A stretch of 62,458 nt of DNA from a virus. The position numbers and the translations under genes are program-made. Below are positions 6,007 through 14,276 of the stretch, piece by piece; within the stretch, counting starts at the first letter, position 1, and each line of letters starts with the position of its first letter. The stretch spans positions 1-62,458 of the IMG/VR virus record IMGVR_UViG_3300045741_000405; one strand, given 5' to 3'. The notes under the pieces are model-generated. The model did no database searches and was not told the origin of the DNA. It saw only the letters and a program-made list of their open reading frames with translations.

Positions 6007-6687
6007 ATGGCAAAAAAAGAAATTCTCAACCTTGATGAACTTGATCTTCCGTTGAGCAGTTTGAAAACCACACCAAGAGAAAAAAAGATCTTGGAGAAGC
6101 AGCAGTATCTTCAGGAAACAAATATTTCTGTTGGGAGGTGCCATGATTGCCCGGTAAACGATGCTTGCGCGTACCGGAGTGAGACCTCAATTACCTGTGG
6201 TGCTGCAAATGCCGCGATTAAATATTTTGAGGACGAAGTATACAAAGTTCCGCATATCTCGAAAGAAGATTCAATAGGGATACGCTCTTTGGCCAGCATT
6301 TATGCTTCAGGAATAATTGCGGAGCTGTATTTCAAGCGCTTTGGTTCTGTTGGGTTTAAGGTACTGGCAGATGGATCAAGACAAAGAGCGTTTATTGAGC
6401 TACATACGCAGTATTTGAGGATTCAGAAGCTTTTACAGGAGGGTTTAGGGCAATATGGGCTTACTCCAATGGGTCGAAAGCAGCTTATTCCTAAGAATAA
6501 TGGGTCGGAAATAGGCAAAAACAGCCTACATTTGTACCTTCAAACCATCGGAAAAGGACCAAAAAAGGCTGAAATTATCGACCAAAAAGAGGAAAAACAA
6601 GCCCTTCCAGAGCCATCTTTGCTACCAGATGGGATAGAATACCACCCATTAGAGGGTCTAAAAGTAGGCATTTTGAATGAATCTTAA
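6007..6687 (+). CDS. Probable terminase small subunit
   Basis: The protein has a Cys-rich N-terminal part (CHDCPVNDACAYRS and CG, residues 38-62), a helical middle, and LLQEGLGQYGLTPMGRKQL near residue 150. That last segment is the typical end of P27-type small terminases. It overlaps the large-subunit gene by 11 bases, the usual order. A palindrome copy (6485-6500) follows the GLTP motif in frame as LIPKNN. There is no Shine-Dalgarno sequence before the ATG and the predicted transcript starts at or next to it, so initiation may be leaderless. The N terminus MAKKEILNLDE recurs in two other proteins here. Confidence 0.7.
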   Translation: MAKKEILNLDELDLPLSSLKTTPREKKILEKQQYLQETNISVGRCHDCPVNDACAYRSETSITCGAANAAIKYFEDEVYKVPHISKEDSIGIRSLASIYASGIIAELYFKRFGSVGFKVLADGSRQRAFIELHTQYLRIQKLLQEGLGQYGLTPMGRKQLIPKNNGSEIGKNSLHLYLQTIGKGPKKAEIIDQKEEKQALPEPSLLPDGIEYHPLEGLKVGILNES

Positions 6688-8191
6688 GGATCAAATCGAC
6701 ATAATTTCCTTCTGTAAGGATCCAAAACTACTGAATCTTCCCCTTTTGGATACCCAAGAGGTAATTTTAAGGGCTATTTATAACCTTCCAGTTACCCCAG
6801 AGCAACGCAAGCTCTACCGGGACGTTTTTGATACTCCATATCCAAAGATAAAACGACCATACGATCAAACTTGTCTTGTTCTTGGTCGTGGTAGTGGTAA
6901 GTCTACCCTGTCAGCCGCCATTGCCGCTTACGAAGCTTGTTGCACGGATTGGAAGAAGTATCTCCGACCTGGTGAGGTAGCTAACATATTCATATTCGCC
7001 ACTAGAGAGCAACAGGCTATCGAGGTTGGGCGGAATATGATCTTCAATATGATTGAGGCTTCTCCAATTCTGAGGTGCTTGATTGAATCCGGTAAAGATC
7101 AAGAGTTGCGGTATCTACCCAAATCAAGAGCTGGAACAATGGTGCTTTCTACGGGTGCTGCTATTACTGCCATGCCCTGCTCTGCTAAAGTTGGTAGAGG
7201 ATATCCTATTGCCATCATTATCCTAGATGAGGCAGCTTGGTATGCTCGGGAATCAAAGAATGATGCCACTGATCAAGGCATCTATGACGCGATGTTTCCG
7301 AGAATGTTTCAGTTTAAAGAAGATGCGAAAATGATCATCATTTCCTCCCCAGCAGATAAAACTGGCCTGGTTTGGGAAAGGTATGAAAAACGCGAGAAGC
7401 ACAAAGATCTCTATCTTTGCGTACGTGCCCCTACTTGGAAGATGCGGACAGATCTAACAAAGGATCAGTATCGTAAATTCGTAGACACACAAAGAATTCT
7501 TTCCCCACTTGGGTATAACAGAGAACTCGGAGCAGAATTCTCGTCCACGAAAGATCCACTATTGGATCGTGTATCTATTGAACGATGTACCAGAAAAGAA
7601 TTGGTGTACACACCCTTATCAAGGGATACCAAGTATTCGTACGTCATGGCGTTTGATGCAGCCTTTGGTGATAACGATCGTTTTGGGATTGCCATCGGGC
7701 ATATTGAGGAACGTAAAAAAGATGAGTTCAAGGTCATCATCGATCTTGCTGAGATAGTTTCAGCGATGCCCGGAGATGATTTTGTGTCTTATGCGGCTGC
7801 GCGTGTTGTTGAGCTATACCGTAAATATGACCTCTTTGAGGTATTTTGCGACCAATACCAGGCCGATTCATTTGGATCTATCCTTGAAGGGCAGGGGTGC
7901 AATGTCACGGCCGATGCATGGACAGCCGCTACACATCGTACCAAGTATGGTAGGTTAAAGAATTTCGTAAAACGACAGCTCATCGAATTTCCAAATAATG
8001 ATGACCTTATTGATGAACTGTGCGGAATGCAGATTCGTTTCCTTCCTACCTCTGGGCAGTACACGGTGGAGCATCAGATCGATGGGCATGACGACATCGC
8101 AGATGCGGTTGCTGAAGTTACTTTTCGACTCACAGAAGATCTCCAAATGGCACAAGGGGTGTACACGTCAGACGGGCAGCATATAAAGTGA
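6677..8191 (+). CDS. terL: Terminase large subunit
   Basis: This is the DNA-packaging motor ATPase and nuclease. Walker A is GRGSGKST near residues 70-77, Walker B is IIILDEAAW near 181-188, and the motif III region is IIISSP. The C-terminal RNase H-like nuclease shows FDAAFGD near 324, CDQYQAD near 390 and HDDIADA near 470, which supply the acidic metal-binding residues. The length of 504 residues is normal. It works with the preceding small subunit and docks on the portal encoded next. The TGA stop shares its A with the palindrome at 8191. Confidence 0.95.
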   Translation: MNLKDQIDIISFCKDPKLLNLPLLDTQEVILRAIYNLPVTPEQRKLYRDVFDTPYPKIKRPYDQTCLVLGRGSGKSTLSAAIAAYEACCTDWKKYLRPGEVANIFIFATREQQAIEVGRNMIFNMIEASPILRCLIESGKDQELRYLPKSRAGTMVLSTGAAITAMPCSAKVGRGYPIAIIILDEAAWYARESKNDATDQGIYDAMFPRMFQFKEDAKMIIISSPADKTGLVWERYEKREKHKDLYLCVRAPTWKMRTDLTKDQYRKFVDTQRILSPLGYNRELGAEFSSTKDPLLDRVSIERCTRKELVYTPLSRDTKYSYVMAFDAAFGDNDRFGIAIGHIEERKKDEFKVIIDLAEIVSAMPGDDFVSYAAARVVELYRKYDLFEVFCDQYQADSFGSILEGQGCNVTADAWTAATHRTKYGRLKNFVKRQLIEFPNNDDLIDELCGMQIRFLPTSGQYTVEHQIDGHDDIADAVAEVTFRLTEDLQMAQGVYTSDGQHIK

Positions 8192-8238
8192 TTATTCCTA
8201 GGAATAATTCTATTCTTAGGAATAATCTCAAAATCCAC

Positions 8239-8268
8239 TTGACGAAGGTTAATCAAACCAGGTTAATT
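8239..8268 (+). promoter_or_regulatory. Possible promoter and operator before the portal gene
   Basis: TTGACG (8239-8244) and TTAATT (8263-8268) are spaced by 18 bases and fit a sigma-70-type promoter. The octamer AGGTTAAT occurs twice (8247-8254 and 8260-8267), 13 bases apart, one copy overlapping the -10, as an operator might. Two palindrome copies (8191-8208 and 8212-8226) lie just upstream. This 100-base gap is unusual inside a head operon. Confidence 0.45.
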
Positions 8269-8292
8269 GTAAGAGAATAGATAAGGATTGAA

Positions 8293-10185
8293 GTGGCAAA
8301 AGAAACTCGTGTTCCGGCACGAAAGCGAGAACATTCTTCTACCTTAGGGGCGGTAATAGTTCGTGGTCCAACCCGTTTAATTAGTGACGCTGCTTTTATG
8401 TCTGGGCAGGACGTTGGTGGACCCGTTGAAGCACTCAGCTTCAATCGCATTGCAGCCTCGCACGCATGGGTGTACGCTTGCTGCCGAGCTATTTCGCAAA
8501 ATATTGCCGGAGTACCAGTTCGGTTTACGACTGGAAAATTAGACAATCTTAAAGAATTTACAGTAGACGACCGTGGAAATAAAGGGGAGCTAGTACAGTT
8601 ATTTGACCAACCCAATCAGTGGATGACTGGATTCCAGATGTGGGAATTGACCACAATGCTGATGAATCTGGATGGATCCGCATTTTGGGCATTAGAACGA
8701 AACGATATCACGCAAATTCCAAAATCGATTCTTGTTCTTAGGGCGACAAATTTTACGCCGGTCTATTCCGAGGTGAATGGATCAATTGTTTCTTGGATTT
8801 ATCAAGATCCATATACCCAGAATCGTGTGCCGCTTTCTTTAGCTCAGACATTGATGTTTAAATTCGCTAATCCCTATGATCCAGTATGGGGATTAAGCCC
8901 TCTTGCGGCTGCTTCAAGAGGGGTAATTTTGGACATGCTTGCGGCTGAGTATTCGCGGGCATTCTTTGAGAACTCAGCCGATCCTTCCGGTGTGATTGTC
9001 TCTGAGAAAAGACTGTCTGAGACGCAAGCCAACCAGATTATTTCTTGGTGGGAATCTAGGCATCGTGGTGCGGGGACAGCTAAGAAAATTGGTATTCTGT
9101 ACGGAGGAATGAAATATCAAACTACTGGAATCTCCCAAAAAGACATGGAGTTTCTGGAACAGCGGAAATGGACACGGGACGAAGTTCTTGCAGTATTCAA
9201 AGTACCGAAGTCAGAAATTTCCTTGTTTGAGGATGTCAATTTCAGTTCCTCGGTTTCCCAAGACAAGGGGTTTTGGCAGAAAACCCTAATCCCCATTCTC
9301 AAGAATTATGAATCGGTTTTATCTGCTCATTTTGTAACGGGTCTTCGTGCCACGGTTGACCCGAATCTTAGGATCTCATTTGATCTAAAATCAGTTTCAG
9401 CTCTTCAGCCAGATTTCTCAGAGCAGCTTAAAGCCGCAGAAGCTCTCAATAGGATCGGATACCCGATCAACGATATAAACGAGCGGCTTAAGCTTGGGAT
9501 GCCTAAGAAGGATTGGGGAGATACTTGGTTCCTTAATTCCGCTTTGATCACGGTTGAAGACGCTATCGCTGGAGTTGGTAAAGGAGTCACAGACGCTACT
9601 GGAGCACCTGTTCCTGGGCAGGCTAAACCTTCTCATCCTTCTGTTCCCGGTAGTAATGGGAAAGTTCCGCCAAGTTCTACTGATCCTAATGTTCCAAAGG
9701 ATCCAAAACCTCCCTCTGCCTCTGGGCAGACTAAAGCTCCGGTAGCAGCCAAGAAGATCTCGCAAGAGCTTTCAATTATTCTTAGGAATAATGAGGAAAT
9801 TCTTAAATCGGAACTTAAGGCATACTTTTGGAGACTTAGGGCGCATCAGCTTTCAAAAGCCCTTGAAAAAAGTGAAGTATACGATCATCAGGTTTGGGGA
9901 CAAAAGCTATCAAAGCGGTTGCAACCCCTTTTGTCCGACATGCTTACTAAAATCAGCACCAATATTGGTAAACCAAATCATCAATTAGAGTACACTCCTC
10001 CAGAATGGTTTAGCGTAATGGAGGAGCAACTGAAGAACGAGCTGATGCGCCTCTCCTCTAATCCGTCTGAAGACATGATTGCACGGCTAAAGAAATTCTT
10101 TAACCACATTACGAGCCAAGAAAATCTAACGTCACTGGCTCGTATGGAGATACATAGGGCGTTAGGCGCATTAGATGGAGTTTAG
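8293..10185 (+). CDS. Portal protein, HK97 type
   Basis: This is the dodecameric ring at the head vertex through which DNA passes. Residues 50-400 follow the HK97-like portal pattern: HAWVYACCRAISQNIA, a WELTTMLMNLDGSAFWALER segment, LSPLAAASRG, the long central helix and KVPKSEISLFEDVNFSS. It is longer than usual at 630 residues. A Pro/Ser/Lys-rich linker (about 440-490) is followed by a palindrome read as IILRNN (9775-9792) and then an extra helical domain. The start is GTG with AAGGAT upstream. The extra domain could be a scaffold or an internal protein fused to the portal. Confidence 0.92.
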   Translation: MAKETRVPARKREHSSTLGAVIVRGPTRLISDAAFMSGQDVGGPVEALSFNRIAASHAWVYACCRAISQNIAGVPVRFTTGKLDNLKEFTVDDRGNKGELVQLFDQPNQWMTGFQMWELTTMLMNLDGSAFWALERNDITQIPKSILVLRATNFTPVYSEVNGSIVSWIYQDPYTQNRVPLSLAQTLMFKFANPYDPVWGLSPLAAASRGVILDMLAAEYSRAFFENSADPSGVIVSEKRLSETQANQIISWWESRHRGAGTAKKIGILYGGMKYQTTGISQKDMEFLEQRKWTRDEVLAVFKVPKSEISLFEDVNFSSSVSQDKGFWQKTLIPILKNYESVLSAHFVTGLRATVDPNLRISFDLKSVSALQPDFSEQLKAAEALNRIGYPINDINERLKLGMPKKDWGDTWFLNSALITVEDAIAGVGKGVTDATGAPVPGQAKPSHPSVPGSNGKVPPSSTDPNVPKDPKPPSASGQTKAPVAAKKISQELSIILRNNEEILKSELKAYFWRLRAHQLSKALEKSEVYDHQVWGQKLSKRLQPLLSDMLTKISTNIGKPNHQLEYTPPEWFSVMEEQLKNELMRLSSNPSEDMIARLKKFFNHITSQENLTSLARMEIHRALGALDGV

Positions 10186-10186
10186 T

Positions 10187-11200
10187 ATGGATACTAGAAC
10201 GCATAATTTCGAATGTTCCATTGCGACGAATGTTGACGCGACTTTTCCACCCGATAGATTTCGTTTTGTCGCATCGAATTCTCAAGTGAATCGCAACGGG
10301 GATATCGTTGAGTTGGATGGATGGGATACGTCCAACTGGGAAAAGAATCCTGTTATTCTTTGGCAGCACGATTCTAAGTTGCCCCCAATTGGTCGTGGCG
10401 TGAATATCCAGAAGGATAAGAGCAAGAATGCTCTTATAGTGGATGTAGAATTTGCTGATCGAAGCATTAATCCTCTTGCGGGGACTGTGCATGATTTGAT
10501 CAAGCATGGGTATCTCAAAGGAGTTTCCGTTGGCTTTAAGCCGATGGAATATTCCGAGAGAACGGATACTGAAGATGCCAACCCATGGTTTCCGCCGTTG
10601 CATATTACCAAGCAAGAGCTTCTTGAGATTTCTGTGGTGAATATTCCGGCGAATCCTGGAACTCTTCTTGTGACTAACTCCGCCCAGCGTGAACTGGCCT
10701 ATCAGCATGGAATTATTCCTGGGAAGGTCCAGCGTCTCATTTTTGAGGAAAAGGATATTTCCAAATGTCAAGAATGGGCTAAAAATCACGATTTCAAGGT
10801 GGATAAGGTTTCACAAGATGGTGGGTGCCATGTTTTTGAGCAAGCGGAAGAGACTGTTTTCCAAGATCTTCGTCCGATCACGCTTGAAAAAGGCATTAAA
10901 GCATTTGTTGGCAAACCGCTAATTACCACACCGGCTGCAATTATTCCTAGGAATAATGAGATTGTATTCCCAAAGGAATACCTTGAGGCGATGAATTTGT
11001 TTGTTAAGCATTCCTCAGAGCAGGCAAGTACTCTGAAGGAGCTTAAAGATGCGATTAAAGGTCTGGCATCTTTGGTGGATGCTGTGTCTGAGCGAGAGAC
11101 TGTGACACCCGGCGAATCGCCTGAGAGGATGTCTGAACAGTATTTGGCTCAGGTACGGGATTCTTTGAAGAGTGCGACCGAGTTGTTTATGGTCAAATAA
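10187..11200 (+). CDS. Prohead maturation protease (S78 type)
   Basis: From the ATG at 10187, His61 (WQHD), Ser114 (LKGVSVGF) and Glu147 (LLEISVVNIPANP) fall at nearly the positions of the HK97 gp4 catalytic residues as I remember them. I chose 10187 over the in-frame ATG at 10175 because GGAG lies six bases upstream and it follows directly on the portal stop. A palindrome (10940-10957) encodes IIPRNN between the protease and a C-terminal helical region that may serve as scaffold. A partial copy at 10712 reads IIPGK. Confidence 0.88.
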   Translation: MDTRTHNFECSIATNVDATFPPDRFRFVASNSQVNRNGDIVELDGWDTSNWEKNPVILWQHDSKLPPIGRGVNIQKDKSKNALIVDVEFADRSINPLAGTVHDLIKHGYLKGVSVGFKPMEYSERTDTEDANPWFPPLHITKQELLEISVVNIPANPGTLLVTNSAQRELAYQHGIIPGKVQRLIFEEKDISKCQEWAKNHDFKVDKVSQDGGCHVFEQAEETVFQDLRPITLEKGIKAFVGKPLITTPAAIIPRNNEIVFPKEYLEAMNLFVKHSSEQASTLKELKDAIKGLASLVDAVSERETVTPGESPERMSEQYLAQVRDSLKSATELFMVK

Positions 11201-11212
11201 GGAGTTTCTTAA

Positions 11213-12376
11213 ATGAGTACTGAAGTCATCAAATCTCTTCAGAATTCCATTGAAGAGTTTACCACCGGGTTTAAAGGTTTTCAGGATAGTCTTACGGCTA
11301 GACTGAATGCCACTGAAAGTCGTATGGCCACTCTTGAGCAGGGTATCAAGGACAAACTTATTCATGAAACGGGTCCAAAAACGATCCCGACGAATAAGTG
11401 GTCTTTTGCTCGGCTTTGTGCGGCTGTTGCCACTAAAGATTGGTCGTATGCTCCGTTTGAATATGAGGAAATCAAGAAATACCGAGAGCATACCCAACAG
11501 GCTGGAAATTTCGGTCTTGGTGGATCGTTTATTCCTCCTTTGTATTCTGCTGAGATCATTACGCTTCTGCGTACTCAGCTTATCCTTCCTTCGCTTGGGG
11601 TGAATATCATTTCGGGGCTCACGCAAGCTCCTGTGATTGTTCCCAAGATTACTGCCGGTTCGACTGCGTACTGGATTACCGAAGGAAATGCTCCTACGGC
11701 TTCTGACTTGTCTACTGGGCAAGTACAGCTCTTGCCGAAGAAGTGTGCGGCGTTGGTGAAGCTGTCCAACGATCTTCAGCTTCTTTCGAGTCCTTCCTTC
11801 GAGGCGATTGTGCGGGCTGATATTGCTCGTACTCTTGCTGACGCCATTGAGAAGGCTGCTTTCCAGGGTACCGGCGTTGGTGGACAGCCAACTGGTTTGG
11901 ATAACAACGTTCCAGCTATTCCAACGAATACCTATACTTCTACAGATACTACTACTAAGGTTGCTTCTTGGGCCAAGATGCTTAAGGTTTTGGATGAGGC
12001 AAACGCACTTAACGGCAACATTGCGTATGCTGCTAATACCACGGCGTTTTGGTTCCTTGGTAGCCTTACGGATACGACCGGTCGTCCGATTCTTCAGCCG
12101 AATAATTCCTCTAATACGGCGTCTGGCCCGTACCTTCAGGGAAGTATTCTTGGTATTCCGGTTTATCGGTCTACCAACATCGCTAGTGGTACTGCTTATG
12201 CCGCTAACTGGAATGATTTCCTGATGGGTATTTGGTCTAACGTTGAGATTGCCAGCTCCTCTGAGACATCTACGGCATTCCAGAATGACGAAATGTGGAT
12301 TCGAGCGATTGCCAGAGTTGATTTCGGAGTTCGGCGTAAGGAGTCGCTTTGCAGGATGACGACTATTACTTCGTAA
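11213..12376 (+). CDS. Major capsid protein, HK97 fold
   Basis: A coiled-coil N terminus of about 50 residues, likely the cleaved delta domain, is followed by the HK97-type body. GGSFIPPLYSAEII, the long spine helix around ALVKLSNDLQLLSSP, GTGVGGQPTGL and the C-terminal FGVRRKESL are all typical. AAGGAG stands before the ATG. The gene directly follows the protease, whose product would remove the N-terminal region. Confidence 0.93.
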   Translation: MSTEVIKSLQNSIEEFTTGFKGFQDSLTARLNATESRMATLEQGIKDKLIHETGPKTIPTNKWSFARLCAAVATKDWSYAPFEYEEIKKYREHTQQAGNFGLGGSFIPPLYSAEIITLLRTQLILPSLGVNIISGLTQAPVIVPKITAGSTAYWITEGNAPTASDLSTGQVQLLPKKCAALVKLSNDLQLLSSPSFEAIVRADIARTLADAIEKAAFQGTGVGGQPTGLDNNVPAIPTNTYTSTDTTTKVASWAKMLKVLDEANALNGNIAYAANTTAFWFLGSLTDTTGRPILQPNNSSNTASGPYLQGSILGIPVYRSTNIASGTAYAANWNDFLMGIWSNVEIASSSETSTAFQNDEMWIRAIARVDFGVRRKESLCRMTTITS

Positions 12377-12412
12377 TGATTATTCCTAGGAATACTTTGG
12401 AGAACATGAATC

Positions 12413-12856
12413 ATGAATAGTAGACTTGCAGCTTCCGCTGCTGTACTTAATCCCGGAGCTGGGCTTACTCTTTTTAAGCCGCAATCAATTTCGGCTGGAA
12501 CAGCTCAGACTTTGGGGCCGTCTTCTTCGACCGGTGTGAACCTTAACAACATTAAGGGAGCCACTGGTGATTTGCTCGTGATCGTTTCCGGTACTAATGG
12601 TGCCGCGCCCGGTACCTGTGATGCTAAAATCACGGAATCGGCTACTACCAATGGAACCTATACGGCCATTACGGGAGCTGCGATTACGCAGGTAGCTGCC
12701 ACAGCTAATCTTGATTGGACGGCGGCTATTCGTATTCCTTGGTCTGGTCGACTTGGCTTTATTCGTATGGATGTTGCGATTGGTGCTGGCACTAACCCCA
12801 CTGTTGTTTCTGGGGTGCTTGTTTACGACGGTACGCAGGTGTTGCCGGTTCAGTAA
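12413..12856 (+). CDS. Probable head decoration or minor capsid protein
   Basis: This is a 147-residue Ala/Thr/Gly-rich beta protein directly after the capsid gene, the usual place for a decoration protein. GGAGA precedes the start region. The nearer ATG at 12407 runs into a stop after four codons, so 12413 is the start. A strong terminator follows. The assignment rests on position and composition. Confidence 0.6.
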   Translation: MNSRLAASAAVLNPGAGLTLFKPQSISAGTAQTLGPSSSTGVNLNNIKGATGDLLVIVSGTNGAAPGTCDAKITESATTNGTYTAITGAAITQVAATANLDWTAAIRIPWSGRLGFIRMDVAIGAGTNPTVVSGVLVYDGTQVLPVQ

Positions 12857-12875
12857 TTGACTATCTGCCCCTCGT

Positions 12876-12909
12876 CCCCCTCCACTATCCTGCCCTTTAG
12901 TGGAGGGGG
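12876..12909 (+). terminator. Strong intrinsic terminator after the head operon
   Basis: CCCCCTCCACTA (12876-12887) pairs perfectly with TAGTGGAGGGGG (12898-12909), and GTTTTATT follows. This is a classic GC-rich stem with a U-tract. It separates the head genes from the lysis cassette. Confidence 0.85.
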
Positions 12910-12946
12910 GTTTTATTGATTATTCCTAAGAATAAAGGAGTCACGA

Positions 12947-13339
12947 ATGCGAAGGTTTTACTTTCTAATTGTCGTGGGCTCTTTAAGTTTTAATTCTGTT
13001 TCTTGTTCGCTACTTAATCAGGGATACCGAGATCAGATTACGGCTAAAGAAACAGAGATTAAAATTCTACAAAGTCAGATTAAGTCCACGAGTACTCCAC
13101 CAGATGCCCTTCAGGGGCTCAAGGATCAATTAGCACAAGCGCAAAAGGACGTGGCCGATCTCAAGGTCACAGCCACCAAAGAAGTGGTTAATAAGGCGGC
13201 TTCTGCCGGGTTGAACATTGCCGGCTATCTTGGGCCACTTGCTGGAACTTTGTTCCCACCGGCCGCTGGGATTATTGCGCTAATTGCGGCAGCGCTTACT
13301 GCTGCGAAAGATGCTACGGCTAAGAAGGTGGTGGCGTAA
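12947..13339 (+). CDS. Secreted or lipoprotein-like protein of the lysis cassette
   Basis: A signal peptide of about 18 residues ends in SVSC, a weak lipobox at Cys20. It is followed by a Gln/Lys-rich coiled coil (about 30-90) and a hydrophobic Gly/Ala-rich segment near the C terminus. A spanin-like or membrane-associated lysis accessory role is plausible because three small membrane proteins follow in tight coupling. AAGGAG is upstream, abutting the palindrome at 12919-12935. Confidence 0.55.
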   Translation: MRRFYFLIVVGSLSFNSVSCSLLNQGYRDQITAKETEIKILQSQIKSTSTPPDALQGLKDQLAQAQKDVADLKVTATKEVVNKAASAGLNIAGYLGPLAGTLFPPAAGIIALIAAALTAAKDATAKKVVA

Positions 13340-13605
13340 TGTTAAAAGATTTGATTGCCATTACGAAGTCAGACGCGGATTTCTTTCGTGGTATTTGGAC
13401 CTCGAAGAAATACTTCCTTACTCTTGTCTGGTTGATCATGTCGGTCCAGTTGGTGGAACATTGGATTGACTCCAACCCTGGGATCGCCATTCATGCAATC
13501 TATGGTGGAGCTATTGTGATTGCTGCCTATATTTTCGGGCAGTCTTTTGTAGAGGCTTCTGCGGCTAAAGCACATTCGAAGGTTCCAACGGATAAGCCAC
13601 AGTAA
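13339..13605 (+). CDS. Holin-like membrane protein, 88 aa
   Basis: Two hydrophobic segments (about residues 26-42 and 50-68) with a charged C-terminal tail suit a class II holin or a phage-holin-family protein. The start overlaps the previous stop as TAATG and the end overlaps the next start in the same way, so the four genes 12947-14254 are translationally coupled. Confidence 0.55.
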   Translation: MLKDLIAITKSDADFFRGIWTSKKYFLTLVWLIMSVQLVEHWIDSNPGIAIHAIYGGAIVIAAYIFGQSFVEASAAKAHSKVPTDKPQ

Positions 13606-13976
13606 TGGATACTCGGTTTGAGCTTCTTTTCTTTATTTCCTTCTTTATCCTTCATGGATTTTGTCTGGTAACCTCTGTCCTAATCAATGGCAAGTTAAAC
13701 AAATTTGGGGGAGCTTGGGGAAAACCATTTAGGTTTTTTTCCTTGGCATTCGCTGTGATTATGGCCACATCTTTAACAGCCATAATTTGGCTTATTTTGA
13801 AGCCATCCGATTTTGATGACAGTAGCGCTTTACTGATTATCCCCGTGTTTATGGGTGTGTATATTTTTTGGTTTGGGCTGAGAAAATACTTACGGATTGT
13901 GACGGCACATCACGACAAGTTAGGTGAATCTCGAATAATCGAGATTAAGAATTTGACCGAGAAGATTTTCTCATGA
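13605..13976 (+). CDS. Membrane protein of the lysis cassette, 123 aa
   Basis: Three strong hydrophobic segments (about 7-28, 44-65 and 75-92) are followed by a charged helical C terminus. No family is recognised. A holin or antiholin role is inferred only from position. Both ends overlap their neighbours. Confidence 0.55.
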   Translation: MDTRFELLFFISFFILHGFCLVTSVLINGKLNKFGGAWGKPFRFFSLAFAVIMATSLTAIIWLILKPSDFDDSSALLIIPVFMGVYIFWFGLRKYLRIVTAHHDKLGESRIIEIKNLTEKIFS

Positions 13977-14254
13977 ATATGGTGCATTCAGTGGACGAAG
14001 GCCAAATCCCAATCCCATCCGGCACTACAGAAAGTATGCAGATTTGGGGTAAGATGATCGTTCGAGAAATCGAACGTGTTGCGGATCAACTAGTGGCCAT
14101 CAATGTCAAGATTGCCGCTATTGAGACCACAGCCACCAAATTTGAAGTCAGCATTGCTGTTTTGAATGCTAAGGCTGGCGCTATGGGATTATTGGCCGGA
14201 ATGATTGCGAGTACGATCATTGGGCTTTTGTTCAAGTTTGTTTTCAAAGGGTAA
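13973..14254 (+). CDS. XhlA-like holin or haemolysin accessory protein
   Basis: A predicted coiled coil (about residues 20-65) leads into one C-terminal transmembrane helix ending KFVFKG. This is the layout of XhlA-type lysis accessory proteins. ATGA overlap with the previous gene supports co-translation. A second ATG lies two codons in (13979). The TAA stop shares its A with the palindrome at 14254. Confidence 0.55.
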   Translation: MNMVHSVDEGQIPIPSGTTESMQIWGKMIVREIERVADQLVAINVKIAAIETTATKFEVSIAVLNAKAGAMGLLAGMIASTIIGLLFKFVFKG

Positions 14255-14276
14255 TTATTCCTAGGAATAATCGGCA

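Noticed and set aside
10109-11722. Long leftward ORFs opposite the protease and capsid genes
   Set aside because: They lie antisense to strongly recognised genes and lack start signals.
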